Assembly (NCBI GenBank): GCA_021735245.1 | Contig: JAIPHJ010000020.1 | Span: forward strand, 1 to 33,201 | DNA from: Candidatus Bipolaricaulota bacterium | Lineage (GTDB): Bacteria > Bipolaricaulota > Bipolaricaulia > M55B111 | Reading direction: 5' to 3' | DNA length: 33,201 nt | Notes under the pieces: model-generated | What the model was told of the DNA's origin: nothing | Seen by the model: the letters and a program-made list of their open reading frames with translations, nothing else | Database searches by the model: none | In this document: positions 1-7,894 of the stretch, piece by piece | Numbering within the stretch: position 1 is the first letter of the stretch | Layout of the letters: each line of letters begins with the position of its first letter | Translations under genes and position numbers: made by a program

Positions 1-10
1 ATAAAAAGAG

Positions 11-122
11 GCCCAGCACTCAATTGGGCACTACATTACAAAAGAGGTAAGGAGTTGTTTCGATGACAATTTAGAACAGACTCTCCCGGCAAACGGATGG
101 AGGCTCCAATTGAGTGCTGGGC
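11..122. repeat. Perfect 17-bp inverted repeat enclosing 78 bp
   Basis: Bases 11-27 (GCCCAGCACTCAATTGG) are the exact reverse complement of 106-122 (CCAATTGAGTGCTGGGC). The enclosed 78 bp show no gene. The right arm lies about 40 bp before the GC-rich tandem repeat at 161-322, so both may belong to one structured element that continues beyond the window's left edge. This could be a long stem in an RNA or the termini of a small mobile element. No target duplication can be judged because the left flank is only 10 bp. Confidence 0.8.
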
Positions 123-160
123 TGGTCGGTCAGACATACGCGCCGCGTCGCTGGAGTTTT

Positions 161-322
161 CTCGGCCCGGAGCCCTTCTCTTGCATTTCAAAAAGCAGGC
201 CGCGCTCCCATGCTCGGCCGATAATCCCGATACCGACCTCTCGCGCGGGCAATGGGAGCCCGCGCTGCTATTGGAAATGAACCAGCAGGCCGGGTCCCCG
301 TGCCCGGCCGGTAGTCTCGATA
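161..322. repeat. Two-unit GC-rich structured repeat, about 90-nt period
   Basis: Bases 181-232 and 271-322 align without gaps over 52 positions at a 90-nt offset, with 38 identities (about 73%). Both contain AGCAGGCCG and end in CGATA. Alignment extends upstream through CTCG and GGAGCCC with a small indel. Each unit can fold: 198-202 with 215-219 (GGCCG/CGGCC), and 288-294 with 303-309 (GGCCGGG/CCCGGCC). Between them 243-250 pairs with 258-265 (GCGCGGGC/GCCCGCGC, 8 bp). Open reading frames here translate the repeats and have no family resemblance. A structured noncoding RNA or interspersed genomic repeat is most likely; strand is undetermined. Confidence 0.65.
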
Positions 323-416
323 AGATCCTTCTTTTAATTGCCGGGGCAGAGAGCAATCATTGGGAACAGAGGGCTAAATTCGCCGCTCGTGAAAGAACTG
401 AGTTTAGTAAGAAAAT

Positions 417-1076
417 CTAACCAGGCCCTGGCTTCTTGGCCGTCATCAGCCGAGTGAATCCTCCCAGATACTGGTTACTCTCGACCTCTTCGAAACCAAA
501 TTGCTCCAGTATTTCCTTCCAGTCTCTGGCAATATAGTCGTAAGCGTATTCGCATTCAGCAATTCTAAACGGTACTCTCATGTATAGAGGAAGGTCGCTT
601 AACTCGAATTCTCCGTAATCGAGCAGATAAAACCTCCCTCCCCGCTGAAGGGCTCTGTAGGCGTTCTCCAGGGTCTTTTCCCGAGCGGAATGGGGCAAAC
701 CGTGGATAACGAACGAAGTCAACACTTTGGTGAATTGCGATTCGTAAGGCAGGGGCTGGTCAATCCTCATGTTTTCCACCTTTACGTTAAGCTTATCGTT
801 GAACTTCTCCCTGAACTGGTTGATCCCCTCTTTGCTTATATCAAGCCCCAGAATTTTACCTTCTTCTCCTATATATTCTGCCATGAACCGGGCATTGTAA
901 CCGGACCCGGCTCCCAGATCAAGAATTCTGTCTTCCGGTTCTATCTCCATATCACCGATTGCTCGGTCGATAAACCTTCCGTACTTTCCCACGGTGACGA
1001 GATTCAGAAAGGTTTCGTAGTATCTGGCGGCAATCCCGTCGATCTCTATGTGTGAGTCCGGATAAAGTTCGCTCAA
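417..1076 (-). CDS. Class I SAM-dependent methyltransferase
   Basis: A 219-residue Rossmann-fold methyltransferase of the UbiE/COG2226 type. The SAM-binding motif I is LDLGAGSGYN at residues 52-61, followed by an acidic region where the ribose-binding residue is expected (LDIS). A later YLLDYGEFE segment fits the strand after motif III. The start is TTG, chosen because AAGGAG lies a few bases upstream and the N-terminus reads naturally. Substrate cannot be told from sequence; relatives act on quinones, small metabolites or arsenite. It lies 53 bp downstream of the Mrp gene on the same strand, so co-transcription is possible but a functional link is unproven. Downstream (window left) is the structured repeat region. 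Confidence 0.85.
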   Translation of the reverse strand: MSELYPDSHIEIDGIAARYYETFLNLVTVGKYGRFIDRAIGDMEIEPEDRILDLGAGSGYNARFMAEYIGEEGKILGLDISKEGINQFREKFNDKLNVKVENMRIDQPLPYESQFTKVLTSFVIHGLPHSAREKTLENAYRALQRGGRFYLLDYGEFELSDLPLYMRVPFRIAECEYAYDYIARDWKEILEQFGFEEVESNQYLGGFTRLMTAKKPGPG

Positions 1077-1129
1077 ATAACTCCTTAGATTGCTAAGATT
1101 TTGTCCGCAATCGCAATTTTGCAGGGATA

Positions 1130-1951
1130 TTAACTTCCAACGATGCCCTTGAAGTTATCCACTATTTTCCCAAAAGATTTCGAGGCCTCTGAATCCGGAT
1201 ATGCTTTTACGAAGGGAACCCCTTCGTCACCGGTCTGCACGATCCGCTGGTCCAGCGGGATTTGGCCGAGGAAATTAGCCTCTATCTCCTCGGCGGCTTT
1301 CTCGCCTCCCCCTGATTTGAATATCTCGGTCTTTTCGCCACAGTGGGGACAGATAAACCCGCTCATGTTCTCGATAATTCCTATTACGGGTAAATCCAGC
1401 TTTTTAGAAAAGTTGACCGCCTTCTTCGAATCAAGAAGAGATAGGTCCTGAGGGGTAGTTACTATTATCGACCCGTCCATATCACTCAATAATTGAGCGA
1501 TAGACAGTGGTTCGTCTCCCGTACCCGGGGGTAGGTCGATTATAAGGTATTCCAGTTCTCCCCAGTTCACGTCTCCCAGAAACTGTTTTATTGCCTTCAT
1601 CTTTAACGGACCCCGCCAGACCACCGGGGAGTCCGTACTCGGTAGAGTAAAGCCTATTGACATTACTTTCAAATTGCCCAGACTCGGTGGTTCCATGTTG
1701 TCTTCGTTTCCGGTAATTTTTCCGTCTTCCAATCCTAAAATTTTGGGAATATTTGGACCATGGAGATCCGCGTCCAGTAGTCCCACGTTACCGTCCGATT
1801 CTTCTGCTAACGATGCAGCCAGATTTGCAGACACTGTACTTTTTCCCACCCCACCTTTCCCGCTCATGACCACCAGAGAATGTTTCACTTTCTCCAGTGT
1901 TATTTCATCCGTGGATGAACCCTTCGTTTGTTTTTCATGACCTTTTACCAT
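1130..1951 (-). CDS. mrp: Mrp/NBP35-family Fe-S cluster carrier ATPase
   Basis: A P-loop ATPase of the MinD/Mrp class that binds and delivers iron-sulfur clusters to apoproteins in the cytosol. The deviant Walker A is GKGGVGKST at residues 31-39. [12 protein letters not shown] (58-69) and the Walker B region [11 protein letters not shown] (137-147) are characteristic of Mrp/ApbC. The CPHC pair at 201-204 matches the C-terminal CxxC that coordinates the bridging cluster in dimers. The family's N-terminal DUF59 domain is absent, which is common. ATG start with GGGAGG seven bases upstream. A DUF5320 gene lies about 1.2 kb away on the other strand; DUF5320 and Mrp-type genes are often neighbours, which is consistent with a metal-cofactor role. 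Confidence 0.95.
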   Translation of the reverse strand: MVKGHEKQTKGSSTDEITLEKVKHSLVVMSGKGGVGKSTVSANLAASLAEESDGNVGLLDADLHGPNIPKILGLEDGKITGNEDNMEPPSLGNLKVMSIGFTLPSTDSPVVWRGPLKMKAIKQFLGDVNWGELEYLIIDLPPGTGDEPLSIAQLLSDMDGSIIVTTPQDLSLLDSKKAVNFSKKLDLPVIGIIENMSGFICPHCGEKTEIFKSGGGEKAAEEIEANFLGQIPLDQRIVQTGDEGVPFVKAYPDSEASKSFGKIVDNFKGIVGS

Positions 1952-2172
1952 TTATATCCTCCCTGTGGATTATTATCGATCGTCGATCGGGTAAGAAATT
2001 TAGTTTTTGACTAATTTAAAATCTTTTAATCGGATAAATTCAAAAAATTTTTGGCAAAAACTACTATCAAACCTGATTAAATTCTAGCATATGCACGGGC
2101 TAAATCAATCCGGTGCCGGAAGTAATTAAATACTTCTAAATCACTGATAATTTAAGTCCACTAATCCAGGAG

Positions 2173-2892
2173 TTATTCTTCGTCTCCCTCGTTTCTTCTC
2201 CATTCGTAACCGGGTTCTTCCTCAAGTACTTCTCCCTCCCTCTTTTCTTTAACCGAGTATACCCCGACGAAAGAAAGAACAAATAATAAGGAGAGAAAGA
2301 CTATTAGAAAAACGGCGACGGACGGGCCGGGGATAAAGCCGATTTTTCCACGATCCAGAGCTACCTTGAGAGTCTCGGCCTGGGTTGGGTGTATAATTAT
2401 TTTCATAAACCAGCCAAGAATTATTGTCGAAAAAATCCAGAGGTAAATCCTTCTGAGCCTAACAGCCAGCGCGGACCATATAGAAACTTTGTGTTCCGGC
2501 TTTCTGAGGTCGTTAGAAAGTACCTTCATCCACTCGGTTCGAGGCAGAGAGGCCTCGGGATCCAGCATGTTTGAAAGGAAATTTTCTTCCAGAAGTCTCA
2601 GTCGCGATCGCCAGACTTCGTGAATCTGGTAGCGGTTAGCTTCCAGAGTGAGTATCGCTGAAGTTATCGGAATTGTAAGCAAGATTAGCGCCGGGTGGCG
2701 GGCTGGAGAGGCGTAGGACCAGGTGATCATACCTGCTACCATGACCATCGACCAGTAAGGAGTTCTATCCAGTCTATTGCGCCAGGTATTGACGCGCTGG
2801 ACCTCGCCACGATACAGGTGTACCAGAACGTTACTCAGGATATCGCTCGTAATATCCGGCTCTATTTCTTCGTTCTCTTCATCCTCAGGCAT
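2173..2892 (-). CDS. DUF2270 integral membrane protein
   Basis: Matches the DUF2270 family by its core LVHLYRGEVQR.N.WR.RLD, a pair of membrane helices, the EANRYQ..E.WR.R.RLLEENF segment, and two further hydrophobic helices near the C-terminus. The acidic N-terminus (MPEDEENEEIEP) and charged C-tail are probably cytosolic. Function is unknown; the family is frequent in haloarchaea and patchy in bacteria. I chose the ATG at 2892 because GGTGAT precedes it. An upstream ATG at 3021 would add 43 residues but has no Shine-Dalgarno site, and the added segment looks non-coding. The gene is alone on its strand, divergent from the DUF5320 gene. Confidence 0.8.
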   Translation of the reverse strand: MPEDEENEEIEPDITSDILSNVLVHLYRGEVQRVNTWRNRLDRTPYWSMVMVAGMITWSYASPARHPALILLTIPITSAILTLEANRYQIHEVWRSRLRLLEENFLSNMLDPEASLPRTEWMKVLSNDLRKPEHKVSIWSALAVRLRRIYLWIFSTIILGWFMKIIIHPTQAETLKVALDRGKIGFIPGPSVAVFLIVFLSLLFVLSFVGVYSVKEKREGEVLEEEPGYEWRRNEGDEE

Positions 2893-3111
2893 GCTATCAC
2901 CGTTTAAGTTTAGCTTAAGATCGCTGTACACGCAAAATTGATCACGATTTCGCAATACAGATACTGGGTACTTACGGTTCTTTCTTTTTTCAGGCAGTTG
3001 TGCCCTAGTTATTTCTACCATATGGAAATAACCGTTCTAAACGTGTATTGGATGACCGTGTATGATGGTTAAAGCCATAACGATGGATGCGAAATACTCC
3101 AGTAACACCAC

Positions 3112-3140
3112 TTGACAGAATAGTGTGCATATGATAATAT
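3112..3140 (+). promoter_or_regulatory. Sigma-70-type promoter of the DUF5320 gene
   Basis: TTGACA at 3112-3117, a 17-bp spacer and TAATAT at 3135-3140 (GATAAT also fits at 3133-3138). Initiation near 3147 would leave a leader of about 35 nt carrying the AGAGGTGAT ribosome binding site. Confidence 0.75.
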
Positions 3141-3181
3141 AGGCTCGAAGAATAAACCAAATTATCAAAGAGGTGATGATA

Positions 3182-3550
3182 ATGCCATTTGGCGACAGAA
3201 CTGGACCGAGTGGAGAAGGACCGAGGACAGGTAGAGGTCTTGGCTACTGTTCGGGATTTGAAACTCCGGGTTATATGGAAGGAACTCCCCGAGGAGGGGG
3301 AAGAGGTTTTGGCAGAGGATTCGGAAGAGGTTTCGGACGTGGCAGAAGATTTGCTGGAGGATATAGGTCAATGAATCCAAACCCGAGAGGCTACTGGAGA
3401 CCTTATAGTCCCACAGTCAGCAGTCAGGAAGAGGCCAGGGAATCCGAAAAGGAATACCTTGCGAACGAAATAGAAGCGCTCGAAGAAGAACTGCAGGCAA
3501 TGAAACAAAGAATGAGACAACTAAATAAAGAAAGCGGAGGAGGGGAGTGA
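3182..3550 (+). CDS. DUF5320 family Gly/Arg-rich protein
   Basis: A 122-residue protein beginning MPFGDRTGPSGEGPRTGRG, the signature of DUF5320. The middle is a tandem RGFGRGFGRGFGRGRR stretch and the last 40 residues form a predicted coiled coil (EIEALEEELQAMKQRMRQL). Function is unknown. The family occurs beside Mrp and dinitrogenase iron-molybdenum cofactor proteins in anaerobes, and an Mrp gene is nearby here on the opposite strand. The ATG at 3182 is preferred over GTG 3173 or ATG 3176 because it sits six bases after AGGTG. It has its own promoter at 3112-3140. Only one Cys is left from the CxG region. Confidence 0.85.
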   Translation: MPFGDRTGPSGEGPRTGRGLGYCSGFETPGYMEGTPRGGGRGFGRGFGRGFGRGRRFAGGYRSMNPNPRGYWRPYSPTVSSQEEARESEKEYLANEIEALEEELQAMKQRMRQLNKESGGGE

Positions 3551-3562
3551 GAAGATCCTTAG

Positions 3563-3850
3563 TCGTCTCCGTAACCGGGGACGAACTCGAATCACAGATG
3601 GGTAGCCGGTTCACCCGTTGTTCGAATTCATAATCGATGGTCCGGGGTGCCTGCAATTCGGCGCCTTACGGAACGCCAGTCAGGGTGGTTCGAAGTGTTA
3701 GTCGGGAACCACGCCCCAGAGACGGGGACTGGTGAAATAGAAGAGTACGCCCAGGAGAGAGTTACCCTATAATCGAAAGGACCCCCTGCGACTCAAATGT
3801 AACAGGAGCCACGGTCAAGGGAAAGAGTATGGGGTCCTTTTGTCTTTTCT
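3563..3850 (+). ncRNA. Candidate structured RNA or leader, family unknown
   Basis: This 352-bp gap between two plus-strand genes contains consecutive local helices. They are 3563-3570/3577-3584 (TCGTCTCC/GGGGACGA), 3587-3591/3621-3625 enclosing 3598-3603/3613-3618, 3646-3651/3660-3665 (GGTGCC/GGCGCC), 3685-3691/3706-3712 (GTGGTTC/GAACCAC) and 3714-3717/3724-3727. A final 10-bp helix, 3776-3785/3831-3840, is followed by a T-rich tract. No protein-coding signal is evident. It could be an independent small RNA transcribed from the DUF5320 promoter, or a leader controlling the nuclease-tlyA-coaE operon. I compared it by eye with cobalamin, T-box, SRP, 6S, tmRNA, RNase P and SAM RNAs and found no match. 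Confidence 0.45.
3776..3850 (+). terminator. Terminator-like long-loop hairpin
   Basis: AAAGGACCCC (3776-3785) pairs perfectly with GGGGTCCTTT (3831-3840), followed by TGTCTTTT. The 45-nt interior contains CCTG/CAGG and could form a competing structure, as in an attenuator. It lies about 50 bp before the start of the downstream nuclease gene. Confidence 0.5.
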
Positions 3851-3902
3851 CGTTTGAATCCTGACTCCACAGCCACTAGAATAGGTCAGAAGAGGTGGAA
3901 GT

Positions 3903-4412
3903 ATGGAAAGAGTGAGGGTAAAAGCTTTATTGGTCGACACTTCAAATAACGCACCGGTTGTCCTTCTGGAGGGCGACAAAGACCATAAAGTTATGCCCAT
4001 CTGGATTGGACAAAACGAAGCCCTCGCCATCTCTCTCAAGCTTCAGGGAAAGGAGTTCGAACGACCGTTGACCCACGACCTGCTAAAATCCGTCCTGGAT
4101 AAATTAAGTCAGAAATTGGAAAGGGTAGTAATTGACGACCTCAGCAACAAGACTTACTATGCAACTCTGGAACTAAAGGGACCGGACGACGAGGTATTGA
4201 AGGTTGACTCCCGACCCTCTGACTCAATTGCTCTTGCCCTTAGAACGGACAGCCCGATCTTCGTGGATGACGAGATATTTGATGACGTGGCAATGGAATC
4301 TCCGTTTGACGAAGAAGAGATACTGGACGAGGAGGCAGGGGAGGAGTTCGAAGATTTTCTCGATCAACAGATGGAGTTGAGGAAGTTTAAGGAATTTACC
4401 GACGACAACTAA
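3903..4412 (+). CDS. Bifunctional nuclease family protein (DUF151/BFN)
   Basis: A 169-residue cytosolic protein of COG1259. The core runs through VKALLVDTSNNAPVVLLE, VMPIWIGQNEALAI, LTHDLL, and the RPSDSIALALR motif typical of the family. Plant relatives act on RNA and DNA; the role of bacterial members is not well defined. The C-terminus has a UvrB/UvrC-like acidic helix (roughly residues 135-165) that ends in a very acidic tail. ATG start with GAGGTGG upstream. It leads a tight run with tlyA (30-bp gap) and coaE (44-bp gap), all probably read from transcription entering through the folded region at 3563-3850. Confidence 0.9.
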   Translation: MERVRVKALLVDTSNNAPVVLLEGDKDHKVMPIWIGQNEALAISLKLQGKEFERPLTHDLLKSVLDKLSQKLERVVIDDLSNKTYYATLELKGPDDEVLKVDSRPSDSIALALRTDSPIFVDDEIFDDVAMESPFDEEEILDEEAGEEFEDFLDQQMELRKFKEFTDDN

Positions 4413-4442
4413 TCTCTATTTCTCCCCCTAAAGTACTATAAC

Positions 4443-5246
4443 ATGCCTGAAAAAGAAAGGTTGGACCTTCTTCTTACAGAACGGGGTTTATGTAAGAGCA
4501 GGGAAAAAGCAAAAAGGGAGATAATGGCGGGTAATGTTTACGTCTCCGGTCAGCTTAAAGATAAACCCGGTAAAAAATTCCCCACCGACTCCGAAATCAC
4601 CGTAAAAAGAAATAAAAAACGCTACGCCAGTCGAGGCGGAAAAAAGCTGGAGGCCGCACTCGAAGATTTCGATCTCGACGTGACAGGGTACAAAGTTCTG
4701 GATATTGGTGCTTCGACCGGAGGCTTTACGGATTGTCTGTTGAGAAAAGGCGCGGAAAGAGTCTGGGCGCTTGACGTCGGTAAGGGTCAACTGGACTGGA
4801 ACCTGAGGCAGGACGATAGGGTCACGCCGATCGAAGGAAAAAACGCTCGATATCTAAAACCGACCGAGATTGGGGCGGACCTCGACCTTGTCACGATAGA
4901 CGTATCTTTTATTTCCCTGGAACTAATTCTACCCAACGCAAAAGAACTTCTCCTTCCAAACGGTAAAATTATCGCTCTGGTAAAACCTCAATTCGAAGCC
5001 GGACCCGAGAAAGTGGAGAAAGGAGGAGTGGTGACCGACCCCGAAACACATAAAGAAGTTCTGATAAAAGTTGCTGAGTTCGCGGGCTCGGAAGACCTAT
5101 CGGTAGAAAACTGTACCTACTCCCCAATTCAGGGAAAGTCGAGCAGTAACATAGAATATTTCTTTCTATTATCTCAATCGGGAGACGGATTGAGCAACGA
5201 AGAAATAACAGGGGTCGTAAATTCCGCTCACGATCACTTTTCCTGA
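4443..5246 (+). CDS. tlyA: TlyA family rRNA 2'-O-methyltransferase
   Basis: Predicted S-adenosylmethionine-dependent 2'-O-methyltransferase for 16S and/or 23S rRNA (the family was first known as hemolysin A). Residues 4-60 form an S4 RNA-binding domain (LDLLLTERGL..SREKAKREI). SRGGKKLEAAL (63-73) is the family hallmark linking to the FtsJ-like domain. Motif I is LDIGASTGGFTD at 86-97, and VKPQFE near residue 180 matches the catalytic-domain core. Its 267 residues are normal for TlyA. No clear Shine-Dalgarno site precedes the ATG, so translation may depend on the upstream gene. Confidence 0.95.
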   Translation: MPEKERLDLLLTERGLCKSREKAKREIMAGNVYVSGQLKDKPGKKFPTDSEITVKRNKKRYASRGGKKLEAALEDFDLDVTGYKVLDIGASTGGFTDCLLRKGAERVWALDVGKGQLDWNLRQDDRVTPIEGKNARYLKPTEIGADLDLVTIDVSFISLELILPNAKELLLPNGKIIALVKPQFEAGPEKVEKGGVVTDPETHKEVLIKVAEFAGSEDLSVENCTYSPIQGKSSSNIEYFFLLSQSGDGLSNEEITGVVNSAHDHFS

Positions 5247-5290
5247 ACGAAGCGCTGATTTAACCATTCTTTTTGTTGGAGGTTTCACTC

Positions 5291-5896
5291 GTGATCACTG
5301 CAGCTCTCACCGGGGGAATTGCCTCGGGTAAATCCGAGGTACTTAAAGAGGCTGAAGCCTTTCCCGGGGTGAAAACAGTTCAGGCGGATGAGCTCGCAAA
5401 GGAAATATACGATCCGGATAATCCCTGCTTTCAGGAAGTGCTGGACCTGTTAGGTTCTCGAGTTCTGGCAGAGGACGGGTCCGTGAACCTTAAAAAAGTT
5501 TCCGAGATCGTCTTTTCCGACCCGGACCTGCTGGAGAATCTGGAAAAGATATCACACCCCTACGTGAAAGGTCGCATAGAAGGGATAGTGGAGTGTCTTG
5601 AAAATCAAGATATCGAAGTGACTCTGGTCGAGATCCCTCTGTTGTTTCAATCTTCCAGCGTGGGACTCGATATTTTCGACGTGGTGATACTCGTGGAGGC
5701 CTCCAGAGAGGAGCGGCTTAGAAGGCTCGAAAAAAGAGACGGTATTTCACCCGAAGAGGCGAAGAGGCGAATAGAATTGCAGAGCCTTCCGGAGAACGCT
5801 CGGGAGAGGTCGGATTACGTAGTAAGTGCGGAAGGAACAATAGAAGAAACGAAGCGCCAGGCACGAAGTTTGATAAAAGAAGAACTGTTAAATTAG
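5291..5896 (+). CDS. coaE: Dephospho-CoA kinase
   Basis: Catalyses the last step of coenzyme A synthesis, ATP-dependent 3'-phosphorylation of dephospho-CoA. The N-terminus reads LTGGIASGKS (P-loop). The ADELA segment, the SHP motif (ISHPYV) and VEIPLLFQS follow in the order expected for CoaE, and a lid segment RLRRLEKRDGIS lies near residue 145. I place the start at GTG 5291 because GGAGG lies eight bases upstream and the P-loop then falls at the usual distance; an extra six upstream residues are unlikely. The stop overlaps the stop of the convergent murE by nine bases, leaving no room for a terminator between them. Confidence 0.95.
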   Translation: MITAALTGGIASGKSEVLKEAEAFPGVKTVQADELAKEIYDPDNPCFQEVLDLLGSRVLAEDGSVNLKKVSEIVFSDPDLLENLEKISHPYVKGRIEGIVECLENQDIEVTLVEIPLLFQSSSVGLDIFDVVILVEASREERLRRLEKRDGISPEEAKRRIELQSLPENARERSDYVVSAEGTIEETKRQARSLIKEELLN

Positions 5897-7345
5897 AGAT
5901 TTATTCCTCGCCAGCTCTTCTACGAATTCCCTGTCGTTGTATTCAATCCATTCCCCCGAAACTACCTGATATCGCTCGTGACCTTTTCCCGCGACCAGCA
6001 GACAGCCTCCGGGGGCTAATTCGTCCATAGCCGCTTCAATCGCGGATCTTCTCTCGGGGACAACTTCGTAATCAGCTCTCTTTCCCACTCCCTGTTCGAT
6101 CTCGTCGAGGATTCTTTTTCTGTCCTCGCTTTTCGGATTGTCGTCGGTTAGGAAGAATCGATCAGCGTATTTTGTCGCCACCTCACCCATTTCCGGTCTT
6201 TTACCGCGATCGCTCCTACCTCCACAGCCAAAAACGAGGATTATTTTTTCGTAGTGATCCTTCAGTTCGAGGAGAGCTCTCTTAAGGGCTCCCGGGTTGT
6301 GGGCAAAATCAACGTAGACATCCGATCCGTTGTTTAGCTGCAATTTTTCCAGTCTACCGGGTAAACGGTCTGCATCCTGGAGTCTTTCGACGATTCTGGA
6401 AAGCTCGATTCCCCTTATCAGCCCCAATGCCGCAGCGGCAAGGGCGTTGTAGACGTTGTATAGCCCGGGGAAGCTCAAATGGACATCTTCCGTTCCCCGG
6501 GGCGAGTTGAGCCGAAAAGTCGTCCCGTTTTTAGTTTTGCTAATTTCCTCAGCGGAGACTTCTGCATTCCCTTCAATTCCGTATTTCACGACCTCCGCTG
6601 TCGTTTCGGCAATAATTCTATCCGATAGTTCTTCGTCCGAATTAACTATTGCACTGTCGTCTTCCGTTAACATTGAAAACAATTTGATTTTTTCCTCGGC
6701 GTATTCTTCCATCGACTCGTAAAAGTCCAGGTGGTCCCGTGATAGATTGGTAAATATTCCGCAGTTAAAATCCACGCAGGTTACCCGGTCGAGACTCAAT
6801 CCGTGGGAACTAACCTCCAGGACAAGATCCTTCACTCCCCGTTCGATATTAATTCTTGCGATTTCATTAATTTCAGGGGCTTCAGGGGTGGTAACCGGCT
6901 CGTCTTCGGGAAGGGATTCCAGGTGAGTCAAAGTAGTGACCAACTCAGTTTCGCCGCCAAGAACATTGTCGGCAAGGTGAGCGGTGGTGGTTTTCCCGTT
7001 AGTCCCGGTTATACCGGTTACAAATAGCTCTTCAGTGGGCCTATCGAAAAAAAAATGGCTCACTCTGGCCAGTAACTTCCTGCTGTCTTTGACGCGGACG
7101 TAAGTTTTAGGATCTCCTTCAATTTCCAAACGGGAAATTTCCCCGAATACGACCACTGCTCCATTGTTTACCGCTTCGGGTATATACTCGTGCCCGTCGG
7201 TATAGTGGCCCGGTATTGCTACGAAAGCTCCCTTCTCTTTGACGGCTCGAGAGTCGTAGTGTATTCCGGTGACTTCCTGGCCCACCGGACCGTGCACCGA
7301 GCGGTACTTTATATCGGATAGAAGTTCCTCCAGGTTCTTTTCCAT
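5888..7345 (-). CDS. murE: UDP-MurNAc-L-Ala-D-Glu:diamino acid ligase MurE
   Basis: Adds the third residue to the peptidoglycan stem peptide. Domains are an N-terminal UDP-MurNAc-binding region (VTGIHYDSRAVKEKGAFVAIPG, residues 25-46), the ATPase domain with GTNGKTTT at 114-121, and a C-terminal domain with VDFAHNPGAL at 345-354. The amino-acid specificity motif is DNPK at 402-405. Diaminopimelate enzymes usually have DNPR here, so a diamino acid is likely but DAP versus Lys or Orn is open. Length (485) is typical. It is outside any dcw-type cluster and is followed, two bases upstream of its start, by the end of a methyltransferase gene on the same strand. Ribosome binding site is weak. Confidence 0.95.
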   Translation of the reverse strand: MEKNLEELLSDIKYRSVHGPVGQEVTGIHYDSRAVKEKGAFVAIPGHYTDGHEYIPEAVNNGAVVVFGEISRLEIEGDPKTYVRVKDSRKLLARVSHFFFDRPTEELFVTGITGTNGKTTTAHLADNVLGGETELVTTLTHLESLPEDEPVTTPEAPEINEIARINIERGVKDLVLEVSSHGLSLDRVTCVDFNCGIFTNLSRDHLDFYESMEEYAEEKIKLFSMLTEDDSAIVNSDEELSDRIIAETTAEVVKYGIEGNAEVSAEEISKTKNGTTFRLNSPRGTEDVHLSFPGLYNVYNALAAAALGLIRGIELSRIVERLQDADRLPGRLEKLQLNNGSDVYVDFAHNPGALKRALLELKDHYEKIILVFGCGGRSDRGKRPEMGEVATKYADRFFLTDDNPKSEDRKRILDEIEQGVGKRADYEVVPERRSAIEAAMDELAPGGCLLVAGKGHERYQVVSGEWIEYNDREFVEELARNKSLI

Positions 7346-7346
7346 T

Positions 7347-7835
7347 TTATTCCCGCCTCTGGTAAACGTAGATCTCTAGGCCGTCCTCGTTTGTTTCCGT
7401 ACTTACTGGTTCCCAGCCTGGCAATTTGTGATAAAACGAGGCTACCCTCGCACCCCGGGCCAGTTCCCGGTCGAATTTCGGGGCGAGTTTTGCGTTCGCC
7501 TCTTCCGAGAGAAACAGTATAACGACGTCAGCGCCCGTAAGATCGACCTCGTACATGTTTCCCCAGATCACTTTTGCTCGAGAAAAGCTTCCGGACAAGA
7601 TAACTCTTATCCAGGAAACTATAACACGAAAAGGGTCTATTTCCACTCCGATTGCTGTGGCACCCCGGTCCTTCACGACACGAGTTAACCACCTGCCGTC
7701 ACCGCAACCCAGATCGTAAACCAGGTCACCCGAACTAACGTCCAGGGTTTCAAGTACGCGTGAGATCGTTTTATGGTCCGTCGGCTGCCAGAGTGCATCC
7801 AGGGTCAAATTCCAGCCCAGCCATCCCAGTACCAC
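7347..7835 (-). CDS. Small membrane-anchored class I methyltransferase; start uncertain
   Basis: SAM-dependent methyltransferase with motif I YDLGCGDGRW and a following acidic residue in GVEIDPFR. The WGNMYEVDL and VVILFLSEEAN segments fit the later strands. Substrate unknown. The first conventional start, GTG at 7835, has no Shine-Dalgarno site and cuts through a hydrophobic helix. The same frame stays open upstream to a stop near 7915 and reads RKNNTRRLLIVILILSSLTL, a good signal anchor, but contains only ATC/ATA/CTG as possible starts. The true start may therefore be non-canonical and further upstream. Copy 7.9k of repeat R1 lies in the same upstream stretch. It is two bases from murE and probably co-transcribed with it. 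Confidence 0.75.
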   Translation of the reverse strand: MVLGWLGWNLTLDALWQPTDHKTISRVLETLDVSSGDLVYDLGCGDGRWLTRVVKDRGATAIGVEIDPFRVIVSWIRVILSGSFSRAKVIWGNMYEVDLTGADVVILFLSEEANAKLAPKFDRELARGARVASFYHKLPGWEPVSTETNEDGLEIYVYQRRE

Positions 7836-7894
7836 CAGGGTGAGGGAAGATAATATAAGTATTACGATTAATAATCGCCTCGTGTTGTTTTTCC

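Noticed and set aside
36-420. Overlapping reading frames of about 106 codons on both strands
   Set aside because: They translate the GC-rich repeats, have low-complexity Cys/Ser/Arg/Gly-rich products and no convincing start or family resemblance.
3563-3850. Cobalamin riboswitch, T-box or SRP RNA identity for the folded interval
   Set aside because: AGTCAGG and AGGGTGG fragments hinted at a B12 box or T-box, but the remaining obligatory motifs (CCTGCC, ACCGCG, GGAAGGAAGCA) are missing.
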